Source: Bathynomus jamesi (taxonomy: Eukaryota; Arthropoda; Malacostraca; Isopoda; Cirolanidae). Taken from it: a stretch of 64,000 nucleotides of DNA. The notes under the pieces are model-generated. The model was given only the letters and a program-made list of their open reading frames with translations. It did not search any database and had not been told where the DNA came from. Location of the stretch: NCBI GenBank assembly GCA_023014485.1, contig JAJOZX010005618.1:124001-188000 (forward strand), given 5' to 3'. The translations under genes and the position numbers were made by a program. Shown here piece after piece: positions 10,478 through 20,113 of the stretch (position 1 is the stretch's first letter; each line of letters opens with the position of its first letter).

Positions 10478-13122
10478 TAGGGTGGTGCTCAAAATATAAA
10501 ATTCAAAAATTTTGAAGGGACATACCAATAATTTGTTTATCTTAATGACTAATATTGCTATGCAAAATTTCACTTAGGTGTGATAATTTTAAGAGGTGCC
10601 ACATAACACATTTTGTTTTGTCCTATATTCTAATAATGGAGGAAAGAGAATCAATCACAAAAAAACAAATATTCAAAAATACTCTCATAGCTAATCATTT
10701 CATCTTGGAAACAGTTTTTTTTTAGGATTTGGATACCTTTTTCTGTGTGCAACAACAACTTGGAGTAGGGCCTGCTTCTGATCTTCATCTTTTGTAAGCA
10801 TTTCATTATATTCCTGAATAAGAGCTACCCCTCTTTCAGCACGATCATTTACGACTGTGAGACCTACTGCTAATTTTCTTGCAGCCTTATAGTTGATATT
10901 CTCTTTCCATTGTTCAGGCTTTTCATTGGCGCAATTAAATGGTAGTTCTAAGTAAGAGAAAAATTTGGAAGAGTTTTTGTTTATAAAATCAGGCAGTCAA
11001 AGAACTAGCTTTTTTGAGATCAACAGGTGGACATTTTGAAGGAATCTCCTCATTTTCTATTTTCAAGGCTAATGACATCTTTTCCTTTGTCTCATTATCA
11101 ACTCTGTCATCAAAGAATCCAAGAGCAGCTAGTTCTGGGCTCAAATACCATGTGTGACGATTGAGTGCTTTCAAAGCTTTTTCACCAACAGCTTGGTTGA
11201 TGGCATCCTTGTAATTATTTAATTGTTTGAATAGCAGCAAATCATTCAGAGGAGCTTGGATTGGATTTGGTGAATGAAACCAGGATAAGCAGTAAATCAG
11301 GCACACACATGTTGAAAGCTCTCAATGATTTCAGTTCCCTCTCAATCAGCTTAAATTGAGAGCGAAACATGAAAATTTTCAATGAGTAAATGGCCTTACT
11401 CATCCAACGAGCTCTGTGTACAGCCCCAGGAGCACTAATTTTTACTCCACGAGGAGGATTTCCACCTAGGTAGATGATCACAAGCTCCAATAGCTCTCGG
11501 TAATCATCTCTCGGTTGGGATGTTTCAGCCAAGCACTTAAGGCAAAATGACAATGATTCTGTGACAAGATCCTTGTTGGCATTCAAGATATTAGTTGTTT
11601 CATGATTTGATATACCATTTTCAATTTTGGCAGATGCAATAAATGGCCACTTCTCTTTAAAACGCTTGAAAAGAGAAATTTCAAGCCTATCAGAGGGTCC
11701 AAAGAGCAGAGTAAAAACATCTCCAAGGAGAACCTCGTGGATGTGATGTCGACAGGGAAAATGCAGCATTTTTCTTTTCAAGCTTGTCTCAATGAGGACA
11801 GCAGCACCAGATTTGCATCCAGAATTGCTGGCAGTTGTGTCATATGACAAGGCTCTAACCTTGTCTTCAATTGAGTATTTCTTTAAAGCTTCAACAACAG
11901 CATGAGCCATGGCCTCCCCGGTTCCATTTGGGAGCTTCGGGACATTAAGCAGTTGTTCATTTCCTGAGGTATCTGATACCAATATTGGAAGGCGATCAAC
12001 TTTTTGACCTGTGAGATCTGGAAGCAATTTTGAATCCCAGTGCACAATCAAAGGTCCTTCAGTTTGAGATGCTAAGTTTGCTTCCAAACTGGTGGCAGTT
12101 GTCTTCTCGATGTTTAATTCTGCTTCTTCTTACAGTCCACCGATTTAAGGCAATATCATCTGGCTCATGTCCCAAGGCCTTGGTCACAGAAGCAAGATTG
12201 TAAACAGCCATTCTATCACTAACTTTGGTTCTGTCCAAAGCAGCTGCAACATCAGGGGTTACAATATTCACAGGCCGCCGCCTTTTTGGAGGGGACTTGC
12301 TCTCTACATCTGATGATGATTTAGAATGAGAAGATGGAGAATCTAACTATTTCTATTTCACTTGTCAATGATGAGCAAGTTGCTCCTTCATGCTGTTGAC
12401 ACTGCTTCTCATGCTCTAATCTTTTTCTCTCAGCTTCATCACGGAGTTGCTTCTTTTTCATTTGAACAGCAAGTTTCTTGTCCACTCGTCCCATCGAAGC
12501 CTTTCTTTCACACATTTGATCCTTAAGGAAAGCCAAATCTTCAGGGTTTTTTACCATGTTCTCAAAGTTAGCATGTTTAATATCTAGAGTTTTTTCATTT
12601 GCTTTATGAATTCAGTTTCTTTAGCCTTCTGGAGTTTCCTCCATTGCTCATTTCCTCCATTGCTCCATTGCTTGGGCAATGGTCGGCAATTTTGCTCCTG
12701 TAATAGATTCTGCCGCTGGTCTCACTAAATAAATGCTTTTTCTAGATCTAGTTTCGTGGGCTACCATTTTAGTTATCTGAAAAATAAAGGAAACAATGAA
12801 ATTGACTAATTCAGATAAGACTAGCTTAAAATTGTTATTAAAATAATACAAAAACATAAATAAATAAAATAAAATAAAATGAAAGTAGATAGTTTAAAAT
12901 TGTTGTAAATTTAGAATTGGATAGAGTTTATACAATTTTAGACAATTTCCTACTACTTTTTCACTATGTAGTAATAGTGAATATAATTGAAGTCAATGTG
13001 GCACCATTAGAAATAGTCGCATGTCGTTGCAATTTTGTCTAATTATATGCCTCTATGTTCCTCACAAAAAAACACCCTGTCCCTGAAGAAATTAAAAAAA
13101 TTTTTTTTTGACTACCACCCTA
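10478..13122 (-). mobile_element. HWDSKLL-family hAT-like element A, complete with target duplication
   Basis: The ends are TAGGGTGGT and ACCACCCTA, with an exact 8-bp duplication ATGTGCAG at 10470-10477 and 13123-13130. Excision restores the LIR-1 frame as FTDGCAGQYKN, which confirms the ends. The 2,645-bp element carries one gene on the minus strand. The duplication length fits hAT. Confidence 0.9.
10700..12767 (-). pseudogene. divergent hAT-like transposase (HWDSKLL family), a few frameshifts
   Basis: Starts at the ATG at 12767 (MVAHETRSRKS) and ends at a TGA at 10700-10702, about 690 codons. The core frame (11242-12087) has HWDSK at residues 16-20, SYDTTASN at 81-88, CRHH at 112-115, DDYRELLELV at 194-203 and ARWM at 226-229. 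Upstream are a charged coiled-coil-like stretch (QMKKKQLRDEAERKR) and a putative DNA-binding part. Downstream are HTWYLSPELAAL and a terminal RAERGVALIQEYNE block. D...D...CxxH...RW is the order seen in hAT transposases, so I infer a divergent hAT. Frame changes occur near 12360, 12100, 11270 and 10998. Known family name: none that I can recall. Confidence 0.7.
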
Positions 13123-13890
13123 ATGTGCAGGCCAATATAAGAATCGATTCAACTTTGTCAATATATTGCAGACACATAGATGACTTTGGGCTCGAGTGTG
13201 AGTGGCATTTTTTTGCCACAAATCATGGCAAAAGTGCTTGTGATGGAATTGGTGGAACAGTCAAAAGAGCTGTAGCCAGAGCAAGCTTGCAGAGAACTTT
13301 CAATGATCAAATCATAACACCAGAGGCAACGTTTCATTTTTGCTGTGAAAATTTGGAGAATATCAAATTCTTTTTAATTAAACCTGAAGAAATAGAAAAA
13401 GTGGCAAAATTCCTAAGCAAAAGGTTTGAAAATAATATCCAACTAATTGGAACCCAAAAGTTTCACTGATTTGTGCCAGTTAGTGCCACAAAAATTAAAG
13501 CCTTTGAATTATCTTCTGATCATGAAGGTGAGGAGAGGTTAATTGTGAAGTGTGCCACTAATGCAAATAAAATTAAAGATTCAATCATTCTGAACCCCAA
13601 AGTTGGGGAATACATAGTTTGCTCCTACAATAACTCTCGGTGGCTGGGGCTTGTACTAGAGTACAATGAAGAGTTTGATGACAAAAAGATAGATTTTTTA
13701 AACCCATCTGGATTTAGCAGATATTATTATTTCCCACAAATAAGAGACATCTGCCATATTTCAAGACATGATATTTTTGGTATTTTAAGTACCCCAACTT
13801 TGACGGCTTGAATGCTGCATATCCAATATGTTTTCGGAGGAGGAGGATTAAAAAAGTTCATGTAATGCCACCAAGTTTTATTTGAGTGTA

Positions 13891-15285
13891 CAGTGCCCGC
13901 GAAAAGTATCCGATCACTCAAGAAAATACAATATTTTCCCTTGATATTCAGAGACACATAATTCACTTTCTATTTGTTCTAGCGACATCTGGTAACTTTG
14001 AGGTTGCTCGCTGATATGAGAGCTATCCAACGCATTCTCAAATTAGTGTTCTGGTAGCCTTCGTTGCGGGTGGCTGTGTCTCAAAGTTGTCAGATTTCAC
14101 TGTTTGTATAAATTTATTGATATTTTGTTATTTTTTACAGAAAGTGGTGTAAATAAAATTTATATATAATGTGTGCTAAAAAACAACTTAAGAGTGATTG
14201 TCGAGGTGCTATTGTTGCTTTGCATACATGTGGGAAATCACAGAGACAGATAGCTAAGGAATTAAACATATCCCAAAGTACCGTTAATTTATGGGTTTCA
14301 CAGGCTAAGAACAATGCCGGCCTAACCACGCCAGTCCCTAAAAAACGATCTGGCAGACCGAGAAAAACAAATTCACGAACAGATAAACTTGTGAAACGTT
14401 TAGTATTGAAAAACCCAACAATAACTGCGAAAGAAATAAAATTTAATATGAATAATTTGTTATCTGGTGTTTCTGAACGAACTATCCAGGAGCGGCTCCA
14501 AAAAGAACTCGGATTACCATCTCGCCATACTGCTAAGAAACCGTTCATTAATGAAAAAATGCGTAAAAAACGTGTCGCATTTTGTAAAAAATATATTCAT
14601 TGGACTGTTGATGACTGGAAGAAGGTTTTATTTAGTGATGAGTCGACATTTTTGACATTCAGAAGTTGTCCAAAAAAGGTTCGCTGGCCCATTGGCTCAA
14701 ATAGGATGGACCCTAAATACACCCTAAAGACAATGAAACACCTTCCAAGTGTGATGGTTTGGGGTTGTTTCGGTTACTATGGGCGTGGAAACCTATATTT
14801 TCTTCCGAAGAACACAACTATGAATGGTGCACGGTATTTAGCAATACTACAGGATAAACTTCCAATGGCAATGGCAATCCAAAGGACAAAAACATACATG
14901 CATGATGGTGCACCATGTCACAGGGCCAAAATAGTGACAAAATGGATTACTGACAATAAATTTGATATTTTGGATTGGCCTGGTAATAGTCCAGATCTCA
15001 ATCCGATAGAAAATATGTGGCTAATAATAAAAAATAAGGTTGAATGCCACGACACTGGCTCAGTCGAAAAATTACAAGAAGCCATCAAAAAGGTATGGTG
15101 CAAGGAAATATCAGTGGAAGTTTGTCAAAACTTGATTAAATCCATGCCAAAACGTCTAGAACAAGTCATCCAAACCAAAGGACAGATGACAAAATACTAA
15201 TATAAGGTTAGTATACATTTAAACATTGTTTTTTATGTAAAAAATACAAATTTCCAGGGTGATCGGATACTTTTCGCGGGCACTG
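13891..15285 (+). mobile_element. Tc1-like element, apparently intact
   Basis: Perfect 27-bp inverted repeats starting CAGTGCCCGCGAAAAGTATC and a TA duplication at 13889-13890 and 15286-15287. Its length of 1,395 bp and single uninterrupted gene are what an autonomous Tc1 element would have. It lies in LIR-1 downstream of the LIR gene. Confidence 0.95.
14169..15200 (+). CDS. Tc1-family transposase, 343 aa, DD34E, open frame
   Basis: Cut-and-paste transposase that binds the element's own inverted ends and joins them at TA. The N-terminus has a paired-like helix-turn-helix (RQIAKELNISQSTVNLWV, about residues 30-47), then an AT-hook-like KRSGRPRK at about 59-66 and a second HTH region. The catalytic domain shows LFSDES (first Asp), YMHDGAPCH (second Asp) and [11 protein letters not shown] (Glu), with 34 residues between the second Asp and the Glu. 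VMVWGCF is the usual glycine-containing block. Length is normal for the family (340-350). No stop or shift is seen, and both ends are perfect, so recent activity is plausible. Confidence 0.95.
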   Translation: MCAKKQLKSDCRGAIVALHTCGKSQRQIAKELNISQSTVNLWVSQAKNNAGLTTPVPKKRSGRPRKTNSRTDKLVKRLVLKNPTITAKEIKFNMNNLLSGVSERTIQERLQKELGLPSRHTAKKPFINEKMRKKRVAFCKKYIHWTVDDWKKVLFSDESTFLTFRSCPKKVRWPIGSNRMDPKYTLKTMKHLPSVMVWGCFGYYGRGNLYFLPKNTTMNGARYLAILQDKLPMAMAIQRTKTYMHDGAPCHRAKIVTKWITDNKFDILDWPGNSPDLNPIENMWLIIKNKVECHDTGSVEKLQEAIKKVWCKEISVEVCQNLIKSMPKRLEQVIQTKGQMTKY

Positions 15286-15627
15286 TATATTCACAAGTTT
15301 TAATATGAATATAATGTCACCAAGATTTTTATTGAAATTAGTCACTGTTTATTTGATGTATCATAATACCATGAGTGAGCACAAATGACATGAAAATGTA
15401 AATTGTGTGTGTAATTGTCCTTATTTGAATATAGCTGTACGTATATGTTTCTATTACAATATGGAATTGCAAACATTTAAGTGATTTAAGTTATTTGATT
15501 AACTGACTTGATAAGCCGCGAAAGATAGTCTTCATAATTAGGTTTCAAAAGGTACTAACTTTTTATTGAATAAAAAGGATTCACCATTTGAATAAAGATG
15601 TTAATACTCACTTTTGATTCTGTTATA
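15286..15627. other. LIR-1 3' region, no gene seen
   Basis: AT-rich sequence between the Tc1 and Tigger insertions. The words around 13868 and 15340 (CACCAAG followed by TTTTATT) are similar on both sides of the Tc1, suggesting a short older repeat. Confidence 0.35.
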
Positions 15628-16446
15628 CAGTGGACCCCCGATTTGAGTACGTAATCCATTCCAGTATGGCGTACTCAATTCGAAATGTACTCAAATCAAA
15701 CTTAATAACCTATGGGAATTAATTAATTCGTTCCAAAACCCAAAAATTTCACCCCACCCCTACTTTTTCTATAGAAATTGGCCTACGAAATTTAGTAATT
15801 GTATTAAAAATAGACAGAATAGAATACAAAATACATACCGTACAATATAGACAAAATAGAATAATCCTGTAGGAGTCTTGCTTGATGTGCTGGAAGTTCC
15901 AGATGAGGAATGGAGGGGAGGAATTATTACTTGGAGGGAGAGTCTCCTTCCATGATGATGTCTGGTAACTCATCAGGGCTAGGCGATCTTAGGCCCACAG
16001 CCAATGACATGGAAGAGGTAGAGGGTTGGGGACTTGAGGGCTTGAAATAAGCATCAATTTTCTGTTGCTTCTGCCTGTTTGCTATGAATGACTTAAAGTA
16101 GCTCATGACCTTGTCCTCAAACAAGCATAAAACAGGTTCACTGATTTCCACTATTTTATGCTGTAATCAACAGAAACTAACATAAATAAACACTAAGTAC
16201 AAAGTCAGAAAACAAAATGTACGAAATTCTAACAGAAATCCCTAAGAACACCTGTACTATTCAAAACATTAGACCCCGAATGTTCCCGCAACGAACGCTC
16301 TAGACAAACTGAAACGCGTTCGGCGTCGCCGGCTGGCATACTCAAATCAAGTTTTCTACTCAAGTCGAGTCAATAGGAGCCTATGGACGAGCGTACTCAA
16401 ATCGAAAATACTCAAATCGATGCATACTCAAATCGGGGGTCCACTG
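15628..16446 (-). mobile_element. Tigger/pogo element T1, deletion derivative
   Basis: The inverted ends read CAGTGGACCCCCGATTTGAG, with TA at 15626-15627 and 16447-16448. ACTCAAATCGAA-type words recur inside both ends. At 819 bp only the C-terminal part of the transposase is left. Confidence 0.9.
15927..16151 (-). pseudogene. Tigger transposase C-terminal tail
   Basis: Encodes DKVMSYFKSFIANRQKQQKI followed by DAYFKP, serine and proline residues and an acidic end (DELPDIIMEGDSPSK). A QKKIDxFF/YFKP tail after the DDE domain is typical of Tigger transposases. The CENP-B type DNA-binding domains and the catalytic core are missing. The gene is on the minus strand, opposite to LIR-1. Confidence 0.75.
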
Positions 16447-16559
16447 TACATATATTCTTTAAAATTTAAACTTTGAATAAATAAATGCTGAAAAATGTTC
16501 AAAAACTACTCTCAGTAATTTTAATTGATAATGAACAACATAATTTTAGCTTGTATAAA

Positions 16560-17059
16560 AAAAGCTGCAAAAAATTGTTCAAAATAAATTTTTGGTTGAT
16601 TTTTTAAATTTATTTATAACATGATAGCCACCCTTTTTATTGTTTTTATTTATCAACCATAATATGAAGTTTAATATTCATAAAAAAATTTGGGGGGTTT
16701 TAATGTCCAGGGGGTTAGGGGGTCAAGCAAATGGGGGAGATGGGGGAGTAAAATCTTGAAAATTGCTTTACAAAGTTAAAATTAGTATCACTGGATAGAT
16801 CTAGTCTTGCTGATTCCAAAAATGTATAATATGTTCAGTTTATGATCAACTGGATGGAAGATATTGCCCGTCAAAGTGGGCATGGTAAGTGGGGGGGGTC
16901 TAAACTTTGGGGGCCAATAACTTAAAAACCATTAGTCATAGAGCTTTTTTGTTTGAACCAGTGGATTTGAAACACAAACTAACCCTATAGTACCAATTTT
17001 CACCCAAATCCGAGTCGGAGTGGCGTTTTGCATTCGTTGATCTGTCCTGGAATGCCTCT
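16560..17059 (-). repeat. LIR-1 right long inverted repeat
   Basis: Reverse-complement partner of 6132-6605; ends GACAGATCAAC-like sequence then GAATGCCTCT. See LIR-1. Confidence 0.85.
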
Positions 17060-17261
17060 AAAACACGCTGCTTTTGCTCACATTTACTATTAATTCTATG
17101 TGCTGTCAAACTGATAAAGGCTTCAGTTTTTTATAGTGACACCTAATAACCCAAATAAAACTGATATTCGGAATTTGGTATTCAGCTGAATAGTTTCGCA
17201 CCAAATATTCTGTATTCAGTGAATTTTAGGAGTCAGTACATCCCTAATACTCATATATATA

Positions 17262-17670
17262 CAGTCATACCCTGCTTTACATCGGTTCACTTTACGTCGA
17301 ACTTTACGTCGGTTTTCAAGAGCAAGATTTTGTTCACACTACGTCGTTTTACTCAACTTTACGTCGCTTTACGTCGTTTTTTGACTTACGTCCTTGGAAC
17401 CAATTACTGATGTTAGGCGTTTATTTATAGGCCTTATGTACAATAGGCTATTTTTACTTTTCATTTTCATATTTATTATCTATAGTATTGAAAACATAAC
17501 CATAAAGTGTTTATTTATAGTTGTATCTAATCGCTACCATCGTCGGAGTGTTTTACAGTGTTTACAATCAGTTTTCGGTAGACTTAGGCACCTCTGTTCG
17601 CTTTACGTCATTTTTCAACTTACGTTGGGGTCCTTGGAACCAATTACCGACGTTAGGCGGGGTATGACTG
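17262..17670. mobile_element. pogo-type MITE, copy P1
   Basis: The ends are CAGTCATACCC and GGGTATGACTG, with TA at 17260-17261 and 17671-17672. TTTACGTCG words recur inside both ends. It is 409 bp and nearly identical to the copy at 56314-56717. No coding capacity. Confidence 0.9.
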
Positions 17671-17722
17671 TATATGACTCATATATATATATATGTCAGC
17701 AATGGATTATGACCAGGTCATG

Positions 17723-17810
17723 ATTTAATTTTCCCAGAAGAGTTCCTTGTTCCATGCGCAGTCTGTAACATAAAAGTTTCTCAGATGACCATTCCGAGTT
17801 GTATCATGTA
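17723..17810. repeat. dispersed repeat R1, copy 1
   Basis: Shares AGAAGAGTTCCTTGTTCCAT and flanking sequence (about 85 bp) with 37868-37965. The function is unknown; it could be a LINE or SINE tail, since a TA-rich tract follows in both places. Confidence 0.6.
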
Positions 17811-18414
17811 TATGGGTAAATCCAGGATAAATACAGTAGACAGGTAGAAGTACTGATATAACACTAATACATCTTCAATATTCACGAAACTTGGTCAGAG
17901 GGTGTTTTTTAGTGAAAAAAACAATTCCAAATTTTTTTGAAAATCGGTCAAATAGGTCAAAATTTAGGGTCAGGTCAAATTTTGGCCAAATCTTGACCTA
18001 AGAATGTTTTAAATCCCTATATCTCAGCATCTAATTGTCGTAGCTTAATAAACTCTATATGGATGGAAGCGGAATGAGCTCCAGTTTCCAAAAATGCTAC
18101 TTTCATTTGGATAATTTAATAAAAAAAAACTTAATTTTGAAAAAACAAAAAATTTCAGGATTTGACATTGAAGGGATCAATTTTTTTTTAAATTTTATTG
18201 AAGAAAAAATGTTGCCTGAGCAAAGATCTACCATAATCAGCAATAAAAAGTTAGCTTATAGACCATTATATAGCTTAAAACTTAATTTTATTAATGCTAG
18301 CTTTCTTCATGTTTTAGTTTGTTTAACTATTTTCAGATTTTAATAACTATATATTGAAAGATACAGGTGTACCTAAATATCTACCTAAATAACTTTAAAA
18401 AATGCCAAAAAAAA

Positions 18415-18820
18415 AGAAATTATATTGTTGTGATCCTTTAAAAAAAAAAAAAAAAGAATTTTCAATAATATTAAAAAAGTTACGGAACTTATGGCTTCTG
18501 TAAGTTATGGAGTTCTTCAAAAGGATCAGCTATTGTGTAGCAATTGCTACACCTTAATAAGAAGTCAACCTAGAATACTGGAATCTGTACCAGCACCAGC
18601 AGAAGAGGCTGTACCGCTACAAGAACTGTGTCCTTTACCAGCAAATGAAGCATCCTTTGAGCACAGTAGTAGCTCATCTACAAATATTTCAACAGCTCCA
18701 CCTGTTGAGGAAATTATTTTGGAAGATCCACAACATAATAAGGATATACTTAGCGATAAAATATTACCATATTTAGATGAGAGTCCCATAAAAACAGGAA
18801 AATTTACCTGTTTTTATGGG
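18415..18820 (+). pseudogene. LIR-family protein N-terminal fragment
   Basis: The frame reads CDPLKKKKK-like sequence, then MASVSYGVLQKDQLLCSNCY and TLIRSQPRILESV, parallel to the first exon of LIR-2 (KRDSLLCVNCWTLIMKNPT). A CxxC pair suggests a small zinc-binding module. A proline, alanine and serine-rich linker follows, and the frame runs into the hairpin at 18697, where it loses meaning. No catalytic region remains. Confidence 0.65.
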
Positions 18821-18912
18821 GCTCTCATCTAAATATGGTAATATTTTATCGCTAAGTATATCCTTATTATGTTGTGGATCTTCCAAAATAATTTCCTCAA
18901 CAGGTGGAGCCA
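18697..18912. repeat. long near-perfect inverted repeat (hairpin) in LIR-3
   Basis: Two arms of about 102 bp, from CCACCTGTTGAGGAAATTAT to ATAATTTCCTCAACAGGTGG, separated by about 8 bp near 18801. By eye only one or two mismatches are present. The left arm is the LIR-3 coding sequence, so the right arm is an inverted copy of it. Confidence 0.9.
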
Positions 18913-19208
18913 TAGAAATATTGCTTCTAATTGTCGTAGCTTAATAAACTTTATATGGATGGAAGTGGAATGAGCTCCAGTTTCCAAAAATGCTACTTTC
19001 ATTTGGATAATTTAATAAAAAAAAAACTTAATTTTGAAAAAACAAAAGAATTTCAGGATTTCACATTGAAGGGATCAATTTTTTAAAAATTTTATTGAAG
19101 AAAAAATGTTGCCTGAGCAAAGATCTACCATAATCAGCAATAAAAAGTTAGCTTATAGGCCATTATATAGACTGTGTTGTTTATCAGTCTATTTAACCTG
19201 GATTTACC

Positions 19209-20103
19209 CAAAGCTGGGCACAAACCGTTAATCCGTTAATCGTTAATTAACGAAGTTAACTTTTTCGTTAACGATTTAACTTTTAAGTTAACTTTGAAAA
19301 TCATTATCGGACTAATTAACTTCCGTTACATTTAACTTCCGTTAATTCAAGTTCGTTAACCCCAAAAATTCATAAATAAACATTTAAAAGTTTCTATTAT
19401 TTTCAGTGCCAGCTGGCTGCTGCCTTCCATCCCAGGTTTCGCCTCATCTGGTTGGACAAGTATAACAACACCAAGGTCGCCAGGGTGAGGAAAAGCATGG
19501 AGGGTACAGTCGAGGAGGCCATGAAGCAGCAGTCCAACGAAGTGGGCAGCAACAACGAGGAGGAGGAGGAGGAGGATGACTTCTTCAGTGCTGTCATCCA
19601 GACAAAAGAGAGCAGCAGAAGCCACAGGTCACTCAAGGGCAAGGCCCAGAACTTGGTCAAGACCTGGCTGGAGACCAACTCCAAGGACTTGCTGACAGAT
19701 GCTGCCTTCTTGGGTGAGCAAGTGTTGGTGGACTTGTTCATCAAGTTCAACACAGCCATCCCCTCCAGAGCTGCAGTGGAGCGTTTGTTCTCTATGGGCA
19801 AGGACATCCTGAGGGCCAAGAGATCATCCCTGTCTGATGAAAACTTTGATATGCTAATTTTCATGAAGGGCAACATGCATCTCATGGACAAAATGGAGAA
19901 CGAGAAGAAGAGGGAAAATTAAATTATATATATATATTGTGTTTTTCATTTTTTTTATAATAAAAGTTAACATTAACGGTTTATCAGTAACTTCCGTTAC
20001 ATGTTTAACGAATTAATGGATTACCGGTTAATGAAGTTAACTTTTTGGTTAACGGATTAGCGGTTAACGAAGTTAACTTTTTGGTTAACGGTGCCCACCA
20101 CTG
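19209..20103 (+). mobile_element. hAT element H2, deletion derivative
   Basis: The ends are CAAAGCTGGGCAC and GTGCCCACCACTG; the exact 8-bp duplication GATTTACC is at 19201-19208 and 20104-20111. Subterminal GTTAACTTTTT-type words recur on both sides. The element is 895 bp and sits inside the terminal repeat of LIR-3. Confidence 0.9.
19407..19922 (+). pseudogene. hAT transposase C-terminal dimerisation domain
   Basis: The exon probably starts at the AG near 19406 (TTTTCAG) and encodes CQLAAAFHPRFRLIWLDKYN, then an acidic stretch (EEEEEEDDFF), then the hAT C-terminal dimerisation signature NTAIPSRAAVERLFSMGKDI and LRAKRSSLSDENF, and stops at 19922. The catalytic part is deleted. The open frame extends for 156 codons from the first internal ATG at 19452 and is well preserved, so the deletion product is not very old. 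Confidence 0.85.
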
Positions 20104-20113
20104 GATTTACCCA

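Larger units (their letters stand above)
6950..13811 (+). pseudogene. LIR-family transposase gene, split by two insertions and decayed
   Basis: Exons read on the plus strand: about 6950-7250 (weak match to the first exon of LIR-2), 7327-7482, 7738-7991 (ILSISPHTIAETA), then after the hAT at 8000-9764 a block to 10469 with KQWVSTDCCTLVEKVE, SENYSFIVQDAAQGFHW and TVHPFVIYW. The next motif, YFTDGCA, is cut by the element at 10478-13122. It continues at 13123 as CAGQYKNRFNF, then CEWHFFATNHGK and CDGIGGTVKRA, and ends with a small barrel-like region (VGEYIVCSYNN, DFLNPSG) at 13811. Putative acidic residues are in SENYSF, FTDG and CEWHF; calling them a D-D-E triad is inference. Several shifts exist besides the insertions. 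Confidence 0.75.
6132..17059 (+). mobile_element. LIR-1: DNA transposon with long inverted repeats, expanded by nested insertions
   Basis: Two arms of about 480 bp face each other: 6132-6605 and 16560-17059. They start AGGGGCATTC and end GAATGCCTCT, and share the inner motif GACAGATCAAC next to the tips. The gene between them is the same family as in LIR-2 (29476-33764). Removing the nested elements (8000-9764, 10478-13122, 13891-15285, 15628-16446) leaves about 4.3 kb, close to the length of LIR-2. I found no convincing target duplication, so the exact end bases are uncertain by a few nucleotides. Confidence 0.8.
1..17246 (-). mobile_element. hAT element with BED/DUF659 transposase, partial and heavily nested
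   Basis: The outermost unit of the left third. Its minus-strand coding pieces lie at 772-5815 and run off the left window edge, so the C-terminal dimerisation region and one terminus are missing. The other terminus is inferred at 17246, where the plus strand ends in GTACATCCCTA, a hAT-like end (reverse complement TAGGGATGTAC). Between the start codon and this end lies the 10.9 kb LIR-1 insertion. Inserted elements are at 14-724, 1418-2064, 2231-4793 and 6132-17059. Assigning the 17060-17246 tail to this element is inference, because the opposite terminus is not in the window. Confidence 0.55.
18030..19170 (+). repeat. 240-bp direct duplication within LIR-3
   Basis: The block from about 18030 to 18270 (containing GAGCTCCAGTTTCCAAAAAT) is repeated at about 18920-19170 with about 95 percent identity by eye. 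The second copy follows directly after the hairpin arm, so one rearrangement may have produced both. Confidence 0.85.
17813..20113 (+). mobile_element. LIR-3: relic of the LIR-1/2 transposon family, with a nested hAT
   Basis: The ends read TGGGTAAATCC and GGATTTACCCA, with a possible 4-bp duplication TATA at 17809-17812 and 20114-20117. It holds a fragment of the first exon of the LIR gene, a 240-bp direct duplication (about 18030-18270 and 18920-19170) and a near-perfect hairpin at 18697-18912. The right end is interrupted by the hAT at 19209-20103. Its termini differ from those of LIR-1 and LIR-2. Confidence 0.65.

Noticed and set aside
19356..19891. Two minus-strand frames of 89 and 162 codons
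   Set aside because: Antisense shadows of the hAT C-terminal frame at 19407-19922.
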